From positions 1-6,266 of the forward strand of contig CAMLLF010000253.1 of assembly GCA_946480705.1 (NCBI GenBank): a stretch of 6,266 bases of DNA. Direction: 5' to 3'. The notes below the pieces were generated by a model. The model saw only the letters and a list, made by a program, of their open reading frames with translations. It had not been told where the DNA came from and made no database searches. The position numbers and the translations under genes were made by a program. The stretch comes from an uncultured Lysobacteraceae bacterium. Lineage in GTDB: Bacteria > Pseudomonadota > Gammaproteobacteria > Xanthomonadales > Rhodanobacteraceae. Shown here in pieces: positions 1 through 6,266 of the stretch (its first letter is position 1; every line of letters starts with the position of its first letter).

Positions 1-1545
1 GTCCCAGAGGAATTCCCCGTCATCGGCGTCGAGGCAGGCCAGGCCGTCCATGTGGCTGCCCGCGAGCGGGGCAGCCGCCGAGTCGAGTGCGATGCAGACC
101 AGGCCGCTGCCGGCGGCGAGTGCGTCACTGGAGCGCACACCCTGCGCGCCGACACGTTGCGTCCAGATCCTGCGGCCGTCGGCGGCGAGTTTCGTCACGA
201 TCACGCCCGGCGCCCGCGGCTGCGCGACCGTGGCGATGACGCTCGAACCATCCGGGAAAATCTGCTGCCCCAGGAGCTGGCTCGGTGCCGTGTCGCGCTG
301 CTCGTCGAACGGCGCGGTTGCGACGGACGTCCCGTCGACGATCAGCGTGCGGCGTACCGGGGGACCAGGAGACTGCAGCTGCAGACCGTGCACGAGCAGA
401 CGGCCGCCCGGTCGCGGCAGAAGCTGCGCAGTGATGTCGATCGGCAGCGGCAGCGACGACGCTTCGCCGTTACGGTCGAGGCGCACGAGCAGCGAGGCGA
501 GCGTACCGCTTTCGCAGACGTACGCAAATCCGTCGTCGACGGTGCGCGCGACTGGTGTCGCGGATCCGCGCGACATGCGGCAATTGATCGGCTTCTCCCA
601 CTGCAGCCGGCCATCGGCGCCGATGCGCTGCACGGACTTCGCGTGATTGACAGGAAACGCGAGATCGCTGTCGCCGAGGATGACGTAGACATCACCGCCG
701 TCGGCCGCGACGATGTCGAAGAAGCGGCTGTGCGGCGGTAGCGCGTAGGTCCATTGCAGGTGACCGTCGAAACTCCAGCGCGAGAGATCCATCGCCGCCG
801 TGCCGAGCCCGTCGGGGGCGAGAGCGAGCGCCACGACGCCGTCGCCGGCGATCGTCACGAGCGCGAGCGTTTTCTGATCGGTACGCACCCAATGCCAGAG
901 TTCGCGGCCCTGCGTGTCGAAGCGAGCGAGGCGCGAGGTCGTTTCGCCGCGCAGGCGCGTCGCCGAGATCGCACTGCCGTCGGACAGCACCGCCACCGGC
1001 CGCGTCCAGTACGGCTGGCCGACGTTCGCGGGCTGCGCGCCGATGCGGCCGTCCGCATCGAGCGCAAACAGTTTCTCCGCGGCGAGGAACCAGCTTTGGC
1101 CGGTACCGTTCGCAAACAGGCCATGACAGGCTTCATCGCCGAGCCGCAATTCGGCGCGCCAGCGCAAGCGGCCGTCTGCGCCGACACGCTCCGCCGCGCA
1201 ATAGCCGCCGACATGGTTGCGGATTGCGCTCGTGTCGAGCAGCGCGCCGCCGTCGGCGAGTGGAAACAGATCGCGCACCCCGTCCTCGGGCAGCCGCGTA
1301 CTCGTCGCACTGCGATGCACGGCGCGCAGGCGTTCGCCCTCGGAGCAGCGTACGCCGTCGTCGCCGAGGCTCCAGAGCGTGTCGCCGACGCCGTTGCGAT
1401 AGTGCAGCGTGAGCACGCGTTCCTGCGTCGGCGTTTCGAGGTAGCGCCAGTCCCCCGCCAGCGCAGTGCCGATGACGCATGACAGCACCGCCGCGACGGC
1501 GGCGTGGTGCAGGTGCGCAGGTCTGAGTTGCAACGACGGATTCAT
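1..1545 (-). CDS. Secreted beta-propeller protein, paralogue 1 (partial, C-terminus beyond left edge)
   Basis: The frame is open without a stop from the ATG at 1545 to the left edge: 515 residues, unfinished. The start opens with a Sec signal peptide (MNPSLQLRPAHLHH, then hydrophobic AAVAAVLSCVIGTALA, likely cut before GDWRYLE), so the product is exported. The rest is a chain of about nine blade-like units of 45-60 residues. Each typically has a first turn such as LADGG, LSDGS, AADGGDVYV or FPDGSS, then a second such as GADGRLRW, TQGRELW, FDGHLQW, GADGRLQW, AADGRRIW or DDGEFLW. This DG...G-x-L-x-W rhythm resembles PQQ-like or SBBP-type propeller repeats. The mature N-terminus (W-x-x-LE ... 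LWS) aligns with paralogue 2 downstream of its own signal peptide. No canonical Shine-Dalgarno is seen. It starts 45 bases after the paralogue 2 stop, so co-transcription is likely. I infer that the missing part is a C-terminal module like those of its neighbours. Function unknown. Confidence 0.87.
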   Translation of the reverse strand, partial: MNPSLQLRPAHLHHAAVAAVLSCVIGTALAGDWRYLETPTQERVLTLHYRNGVGDTLWSLGDDGVRCSEGERLRAVHRSATSTRLPEDGVRDLFPLADGGALLDTSAIRNHVGGYCAAERVGADGRLRWRAELRLGDEACHGLFANGTGQSWFLAAEKLFALDADGRIGAQPANVGQPYWTRPVAVLSDGSAISATRLRGETTSRLARFDTQGRELWHWVRTDQKTLALVTIAGDGVVALALAPDGLGTAAMDLSRWSFDGHLQWTYALPPHSRFFDIVAADGGDVYVILGDSDLAFPVNHAKSVQRIGADGRLQWEKPINCRMSRGSATPVARTVDDGFAYVCESGTLASLLVRLDRNGEASSLPLPIDITAQLLPRPGGRLLVHGLQLQSPGPPVRRTLIVDGTSVATAPFDEQRDTAPSQLLGQQIFPDGSSVIATVAQPRAPGVIVTKLAADGRRIWTQRVGAQGVRSSDALAAGSGLVCIALDSAAAPLAGSHMDGLACLDADDGEFLWD

Positions 1546-1590
1546 GAGTCTGCCGTTATGCGCGTGCGTGCGTCGACGCAATGTGTGGAG
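1546..1590. other. Short gap between paralogues 2 and 1, with a perfect palindrome
   Basis: Forty-five bases separate the TAA of paralogue 2 from the ATG of paralogue 1. The gap contains TGCGTCGACGCA (1569-1580), a perfect 12-base palindrome, next to a short GTGC/GTGCG run. There is no T-run, so it is not a standard terminator. The closeness of the genes suggests read-through transcription. Confidence 0.5.
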
Positions 1591-4500
1591 TTACCGCGCG
1601 CAGCCACCCGCACGTGTGAGCTGCAGCGTCCCGCTGCGCGAGCGGAACGCACCGGCGATTCTCGCATCGTCGAAACGATAATCGAGCTCTGCGCGATCGC
1701 AACCACGGATACGCAATATTGCAGTGCCGACCGCATTGGTGTTGTACGTCGAGACGCGGTCGAACGTTCCGCCGAGGGTCTGCACCAGTACGAGTGACGC
1801 TACGCCATCACGTGCGGCGGCCAGGTCGCCCTGCAGCGTGAACCAGTGCTGCGTGCCCGCGTCGTTCGTGGCACCGGTCGGATCGAACGTGAACCAGAGC
1901 GCGAAGAACACGCCGCCGGGCTGCACGATGAACTGCAGTCCCTGGCCGATCGCGCTTTCGTCGAACCAGACACCGGAAAGCGGGGCGTCGAATCCGCTCG
2001 CGGGCGGCATGGCCGGCGGCGGCACGGTGCTGCCGTCGGCGAGCACGCAGGGCCGGCCCGATGGCGTAAGGCGCGACAGTGCGATCGTGCTGCTGCGTCC
2101 GCCACTCTGGTTTCCGTCGAAGTCATACTCCAGTGTCCCATTATTGCAATCGGTAAATGTAATTTTCGCGAGGCCGACGCGCCGCGGCGATACGGACGGT
2201 CCGGTGGCGAAATTCCCGGCAGTGGTTGCGAGGATCGGCAGCTCCAGCCGTGTCGTGTTCGCGGGTACGCCATCGGTCTGAAGCGTGTACCAGCGCAGCT
2301 GCGCCGGATGGTTGCCGCCTTCGGCGGAATACGTGAACCACGCGCCGAACAGCGTGCGCGAGGCGGGTAGCCAGTCGAACGTGAATCCTTCGCCGTGCTG
2401 GTAGCTCGCCCACCAGGCGCCGGCGATGCCAGACTGGTCGAGCCGCGTCGGCGCGGGCGGATTCTGCAGAACGTTGCCCAGCGATCGGGCGGTTGCGTTG
2501 TGATTTGCCGCGCGATCGATGAGCGTGTAGGCCGCACGCGCTTCACCGTTCGCATCGAGCGCGAACGCCGCGGGCTGGCTGCAGCGCCCGCCACAGTCGA
2601 ACGACTGCTCGGCGATGCGATTTCCAGTGCTCGCGTCGAGGCGTTCCAGGTGGAGACGCTCGCCGCCGCCGCCGAGTATCGCGACCTCGCGGCCATTCGC
2701 GCTCAGCGCGAACGATGTTGCGCGGAACCGCGTGACGCTGGTCGCACGGCTGATCGACGGACGCAACCAGAGCGTGTGCCCGTCGTCGCGGGCGAGCTTC
2801 ACGGTGTAGCTCGATACATAGTCCAGCCCGGCGGCGAAGAATCCCTGCACGTAGACGGCGTCGTCGGTTGCTACGGTCGTCCGGCTGTTGCCCGACAGTG
2901 GCAGCGCAGCGAGCCAGCGCGTCGCGCCGGTCGCGTCAATGGCCCAGCTCGTCTGCTCATTCGACAGACGCGAGAGTCCGCTGACGTACACCTCGCCGTT
3001 TGCGGCGGTCACGAACGGCTCCTGGTATCTCGTGATCGGACTGCGTTCGATGCGGAACAGCAGGTGCCCGTCGAGCGCATAGCGTTCGACGCGATCGTCG
3101 ATGGCGAGCGTGAAGCTGCCGTCTTGCGCGATGCCGATGTTGTGCACGCGACCCGAGCCGCTGAGGATCGGTGTGGTGTCTGCGGCATTGATGCGCATTA
3201 CCCGGAACGTCGACGCCTCGGCGACGACGCGGACGGCGCGGATGCCCTCGATCGGCCGCATCGCGATCAGCGTCGCATACGCATTCTGGGAAAGGTCCGG
3301 CGCGAGCGGAACGCCGTCGGCTTCGCGCAGGCAGAGGCTGTGGCCGACGCAGACGGTGCCGGCCCGGGCTTCGACGTGCGCACTGAATACCGTCGAGCCG
3401 ACGTGTCGGCTCCAGCGCGTCGCGCCGTCGAGTCCGAGCCGCGTCAGCTGCGTTCCACTTTCGCCTTCGCTCAGGAGGTAGCTGCTGCCGTCGGCGGTGA
3501 TTGCGGCAGCGAGCAACACGCGCGCTTCAGGTTCGGTCGCCGCACCCAGCAAGATCTCGCGCGTGTCCGCGCCGACCGCGAACAGCCGCGCAGGCTGTAG
3601 CTCGGGCTGGCGGCCGAGCGCCAGCCATTCGCCGTCATCGCCGACCTCTACTTGGTACGGATACCGGAACGGCAGCGTCAGCGTCTGCGCCGCGCCGTCG
3701 GGGCGGCGGACGACGAGCGTGTCGCCGCAAACGTTCGCCACGCTGCCGTCATCGGTGACCTCCCAGAGCGAGCGCTGGAAAGTGCCCCAGAATTCCGGTG
3801 GCGCATTCGCGCAAAGATCCTGCTCCCACGCGAGTGCGCCGTCGACGCCGAAGCGCAGCAGCCGCCGCAGATAGGCGCCACTTAGCGAGGCTTCGCCGGT
3901 GATGACGAACAGCGCGCCGTCGGGCGCTCGTTTCGCTGCAACGATCATGTTGCCGGCATTCATGCGCAACGACTGCGTGTGCGCGAGGTTGCCTTGTGCG
4001 TCGATGCGCGAAATCCACAAATTCACGTCGACGACACCGAGGGCGTCGGCGCTGCCGTCGGCGCCGTGCGCCAGTATCTGCACGCGGTCTCGAGCGCCAG
4101 GAAGGTTGGTGCGCCAGAGCAGGTTCGCGTCCATGCCGCGGCGGCTCACCGCGGCGTCGTTCGTTGTCGAGGAGCGCGTGAGTTCGACGGCGCCGCCGCT
4201 CTCGAGTGCGGCGAGATCGACCAGCGTGTCGGGTGAGACGTCCAGGATTTCGTTGGCGCCGGCGCGTCGGCGAGCGAGAAGGACTCCGTCCGCACCGATC
4301 TGATGCACTTCGTCGCCGTCACCGAGGCCGCCGATCCAGCTCGTGCCGTCGGCTGTGATGCGCAATTTGCAGTTCCGCAGCGCAGTGTCATGACGCCAGG
4401 TCGCGCGCCCGTCGGGAGTGACGCGCTGGAGGTCGCAGCCGGCATAGGCGATCAGCCCGCCGTCGGCGGTCGCAACGCCTTGTTGAAGAACTCCGCGTCG

Positions 4501-4748
4501 AAGTCCCGCCGCGCTGCGTTACGAAATACAGTTGTGGTGCTGCCGTCGGCGGCGCTGCGGCGGATTACCGCGTTGTCAAAACTCCATATGGCGCCTGCGC
4601 TGCCGCGTGCGAAGAAGTGCGCGTGATACGGCAGAGGCTCGCGCGGCTCGAGATGCAGCCACGCGGCGGCGGAAACCGCCGCGGGCGCAAGAGCGAGCAC
4701 TACAGCGAGCGTCCGCAGGTACGGCCCGAACAGCGTTCGTGTTTGCAT
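1591..4748 (-). CDS. Secreted beta-propeller protein, paralogue 2, interrupted by a one-base frameshift
   Basis: This is the only family member with both ends in the window. It starts at ATG 4748 with a signal peptide (MQTRTLFGPYLR, hydrophobic TLAVVLALAPAAV, likely cut after AVSA) and a GAGG eight bases upstream. That frame stops at 4452 after 98 codons. The rest continues in the -1 frame, open from just after 4519 to the TAA at 1591. Bridging them gives 1052 residues. The junction lies near residue 81. Residues about 22-765 are propeller-type repeats with ADG/LDG...W turns, possibly two propellers with a break near residue 480. Residues 767-1052 are the duplicated W/F- and Cys-rich C-terminal module, with a Pro-rich linker (VPPPAMPPASG). 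Cysteines such as those in FDCGGRC suggest oxidised folding outside the cytoplasm. An automatic call might begin at TTG 4365, but that codon is an internal leucine of a blade. Alternatives are a true pseudogene or a sequencing indel. Function unknown. Confidence 0.85.
1594..2451 (-). repeat. C-terminal twin-repeat module, copy in paralogue 2
   Basis: This segment encodes 286 residues (767-1052 of the bridged protein), beginning at P-T-R-L-D-Q. It contains two diverged copies of one unit. Unit 1 runs from GIAGAWW through GEGFTFDW, FGAWFTYS, RWYTLQ, FTDCNNGTLEYDF and IALSRL to the cysteine at residue 901. Unit 2 (from about residue 924) runs through SGVWFD, GQGLQF, ALWFTFDP, HWFTLQ, GCDRAELDYRF and LQLTRAGGC to the end. 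Each unit has two cysteines in matching places, consistent with one disulfide per unit. The aromatic strands suggest a beta-rich, exported domain. I have seen similar C-terminal units in large xanthomonad-type secreted proteins but know no agreed family name or role. The same module ends paralogue 3. Confidence 0.75.
4452..4521 (-). other. Frameshift junction in paralogue 2
   Basis: The signal-peptide frame stops at TGA 4454-4452. The frame that carries the rest of the protein is blocked upstream by TAA at 4521-4519. The switch must therefore fall between these two stops. Sense codons in the downstream frame read LRRGVLQQGVATADGGLIAY, a normal blade that aligns with VRDLFPLADGGALLD of paralogue 1. 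The upstream frame reads a non-propeller tail, FNKALRPPTAG. Total length (3158 bases) is one short of a multiple of three, which fits a single lost base. The GGG run on the sense strand (plus-strand CCC at 4505-4507) is a likely spot. No canonical X-XXY-YYZ slippery heptamer is seen, which argues against programmed frameshifting. Confidence 0.8.
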
Positions 4749-4760
4749 CGGGGGAGCCTC
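4746..4760 (-). promoter_or_regulatory. Ribosome binding site and start of paralogue 2
   Basis: The sense strand carries GAGG (plus-strand CCTC at 4757-4760) separated by eight bases from the ATG at 4748. This supports starting at the methionine that opens the signal peptide, rather than at the in-frame TTG at 4805, which would add 19 polar residues in front of it. Confidence 0.5.
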
Positions 4761-4977
4761 GCGTGCGGATGCTGATGGGACGCAGCGTCGCGCGGGCTCC
4801 CCCAATGCGGTGTCTGCTAACGCCTGCGGCCGCGTGGCTTGATCATCTCAAGGGACACTACGAGCGGCGCGACGAGCGGCATGACCGCCGCATTCACGTG
4901 CGTGCGACCTCGCGCTGCGGACGGGACGGCTCATGATGCGCCGTTTTTGCTACACCACGTTGGGGCGATGTGAGCGG
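4749..4977. other. Intergenic region between paralogues 3 and 2
   Basis: This 229-base gap is the only sizeable non-coding stretch. It is long enough for an independent promoter for paralogue 2, but I see no convincing -35/-10 pair on the minus strand and no GC hairpin followed by a T-run after the paralogue 3 stop. It contains an inverted repeat CTTGA-5-TCAAG at 4838-4852 and a direct repeat CGAGCGGC at 4861-4868 and 4873-4880. It also has a weak hairpin with five T's on the plus strand (4926-4948), where no gene would use it. Short frames crossing it show no recognisable protein. Confidence 0.6.
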
Positions 4978-6266
4978 TCACGGTGCGCAGCCCCCGGCCC
5001 GTGTCAGGCGTAGCGTGCCGCTGCGGGAGCGGAAAGAACCTGCGCTGCGGCTGGCGTCGAATCGATAGTCGAGTTCGGCGCGGTCGCAGCCGAGTACGCG
5101 CAGCGCCGCCGACCCGATCGCAGTGGTGTTGAATGTCGGCGTCTGGTCGAACCTGCCGCCGATCGTCTGGACGAGTACGAGTTCGGCAGTGCCGTCGCGG
5201 GCTTGCGCCAGGTTGCCCTGCAGCGTGAACCAGTGCTGCCGGCCGGGATCGTCGGCGCTCTCTGCGGGGTCGAACGTGAACCACGGCGCGAAGAAGATAC
5301 CGCCGGGCTGCACGGTGAACTGCAATCCCTGGCCGGCCGTCGAGGCGTCGAACCAGGTGCCGGACAGCTTCGCGTCGAACCCCGCAGCGGGCGGTGCGGC
5401 ACTCGCAGGCGGCGCGGTGCTGCCGTCGGCCAGCTCGCAGGGCTGGGTTGCGGGCGACAGGCGCGACAGCGTGATCGTGCCGCGGCGCGCGTCGTTGAAT
5501 CCCGCGTCGAAGGCGTAGTCGAGCGTGCCTTTGTTGCAATCGGAAAATGTCAATTTTGCTCTGCCGACCTGGCGCGGCGAAACCGTCGGGCCGGCCGCGA
5601 AGTTGCCGCTGGTCGTTTCGAGGATCGGCAGCGTGAGTTCGCGCATGCCGCTGCCGACGCCGTTCGCCTGCACTGTGTACCAGCGGAGCTCTGATGGCTC
5701 GTTGCCGCCTGCTGTCGAATACGTGAACCATGCGCCGAACAGTGTGCGCGATGCGGGCAGCCAGTCGAACGCGATGCCTTCGCCGTTGGCGTAGGGCGAC
5801 CACCAAGCGCCGGCAATGCCGGGCTGGTCGAGCCGTGTCGGGACCGGCAGGGCATCGAATCCGCGTTCGCGATAGACCGCTGCGGTGCTTCCGGTCTCGG
5901 CGGTCTGCGCGCGCGCGACCAGGCGCGACACGCCGTCACTTCCATTGACCAGTCGCGCCGGTTCGCATTCGATGGCCGCGCACTGCGCCCATCGTTCGGT
6001 ACGACGCTCGCCGCTCAGGCCGTCATGAAGTTCGACATGCAGGCGGCGCCGGTCGCCATGCACGCTGACGAGGCGAAGGCCGTCCGCGCTTACGGCCATG
6101 ACGTGATTCTGCGTGTCGAGGTTGATGGAGTCGGACTGCCACCGCAGACTGCCGCTGCCGCGGTCCAGGCGAGTCAGACGGGTCGCAACGGGCTCCGCGC
6201 GAATCGATGTCTGAGGGAATGCGTCGTATCGCCGCTGGGCGACGTAGACAGCCTGATCGCCGATAG
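4978..6266 (-). CDS. Secreted beta-propeller protein, paralogue 3 (partial, N-terminus beyond right edge)
   Basis: The frame is open from the right edge to the TGA at 4978, giving 428 visible residues. The first ATG in the window (6099) is internal, because the 55 codons before it already read as a blade (AVYVAQRRYD ... LTRLDRGSGSLRW) that aligns with AVYVQGFFAAG ... KLARDDGHTLW of paralogue 2. The last propeller blades (ADGLRLVSVHGD, then HDGLSGERRTERW with a cysteine pair) are followed, from PTRLDQPGIAG, by the twin-repeat C-terminal module of 287 residues ending in LTRAGGCAP. By analogy with the other two genes, the missing N-terminus should carry a signal peptide and several hundred residues of propeller. 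It is the most upstream gene of the tandem set in this window. No catalytic motif is visible and the function is unknown. Confidence 0.88.
   Translation of the reverse strand, partial: IGDQAVYVAQRRYDAFPQTSIRAEPVATRLTRLDRGSGSLRWQSDSINLDTQNHVMAVSADGLRLVSVHGDRRRLHVELHDGLSGERRTERWAQCAAIECEPARLVNGSDGVSRLVARAQTAETGSTAAVYRERGFDALPVPTRLDQPGIAGAWWSPYANGEGIAFDWLPASRTLFGAWFTYSTAGGNEPSELRWYTVQANGVGSGMRELTLPILETTSGNFAAGPTVSPRQVGRAKLTFSDCNKGTLDYAFDAGFNDARRGTITLSRLSPATQPCELADGSTAPPASAAPPAAGFDAKLSGTWFDASTAGQGLQFTVQPGGIFFAPWFTFDPAESADDPGRQHWFTLQGNLAQARDGTAELVLVQTIGGRFDQTPTFNTTAIGSAALRVLGCDRAELDYRFDASRSAGSFRSRSGTLRLTRAGGCAP
4981..5841 (-). repeat. C-terminal twin-repeat module, copy in paralogue 3
   Basis: This encodes 287 residues from P-T-R-L-D-Q to the penultimate region of the protein. 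It is collinear with the copy at 1594-2451: about 70% of residues match by eye, and stretches such as FDWLPASRTLFGAWFTYS, GCDRAELDYRF and FRSRSGTL are identical. Unit 1 contains WFTYS, RWYT, FSDCNKGTLDYAF and the cysteine of QPCELADGS. The linker is PP-ASAAPPAAG. Unit 2 contains SGTWFD, GQGLQF, PWFTFDP, HWFTLQ, GCDRAELDYRF and the final GGC. The two module copies lie in direct orientation about 3.4 kb apart and could act as recombination or gene-conversion partners. Confidence 0.75.

Noticed and set aside
754..1482. 242-residue plus-strand frame, with the overlapping ones from 50 to 741
   Set aside because: These lie antisense to paralogue 1, whose minus-strand frame has a signal peptide and regular blade repeats. 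The plus-strand products have neither.
2395..3600. 401-residue open frame on the plus strand
   Set aside because: It is fully antisense to the well-supported propeller gene, has an Arg/Ala-rich low-information composition and contains no recognisable domain. Long antisense frames are common opposite GC-rich genes.
4365..4365. Start of paralogue 2 at TTG 4365
   Set aside because: The codon is an internal leucine in a blade. In-frame sequence upstream (VATADGGLIAY) continues the propeller pattern, and the signal peptide lies at 4748.
4495..4521. Programmed -1 ribosomal frameshift in paralogue 2
   Set aside because: The direction is formally compatible, but no slippery heptamer is seen in the correct phase, and the site is far inside a propeller blade. 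An indel is simpler.
4926..4948. Hairpin ACGGC-9-GCCGT followed by five T's on the plus strand
   Set aside because: The stem is only five pairs with a nine-base loop, and the T-run is on the plus strand, where no gene precedes it. It would not terminate the minus-strand genes.
4931..5806. 291-residue minus-strand frame overlapping paralogue 3
   Set aside because: It is an out-of-frame shadow rich in Arg and His. The overlapping frame ending at 4978 carries the conserved module shared with paralogue 2.
1..6266. CRISPR array, tRNA, rRNA, IS element or phage genes
   Set aside because: No regularly spaced identical repeats, no recognisable tRNA arms, and no transposase or integrase motifs were seen. 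The many recurring GCCGTCGGC strings on the plus strand are simply Ala-Asp-Gly codons of the propeller turns.

Overview
The window comes from a GC-rich bacterial genome, roughly two thirds G+C by eye. Coding density is high and the minus strand is used exclusively. Sec signal peptides, a paired aromatic/cysteine C-terminal module and Asp-Gly-rich propeller repeats resemble large secreted proteins I associate with Xanthomonadales (Rhodanobacteraceae/Lysobacter-like gammaproteobacteria). That placement is from memory of protein style only, because no taxonomic marker is present.

Layout, in the direction of transcription (right to left). (1) The C-terminal 428 residues of a secreted-type propeller protein, entering across the right edge and ending at 4978. 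(2) A 229-base gap, 4749-4977. (3) A second, apparently full-length paralogue from 4748 to 1591, about 1052 residues once a single-base frameshift near residue 81 is bridged. (4) A 45-base gap holding a perfect 12-base palindrome. (5) The first 515 residues of a third paralogue, starting at 1545 and running off the left edge.

The three genes are tandem members of one family. The two visible N-termini have Sec signal peptides followed by a chain of beta-propeller-type blades of about 45-60 residues, with 'DG...W' turns. The two visible C-termini share a module of about 286 residues made of two diverged copies of a W/F-rich, cysteine-paired repeat. That module is far better conserved between the paralogues than the propellers, and the change is abrupt at a P-T-R-L-D-Q motif. 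This suggests a constant C-terminal anchoring, stabilising or recognition part with a diversifying exported propeller. No enzymatic residues, regulators, RNA genes, mobile elements or CRISPR arrays were recognised, and the function of the family is unknown to me. The long open frames on the plus strand are antisense shadows of GC-rich genes.
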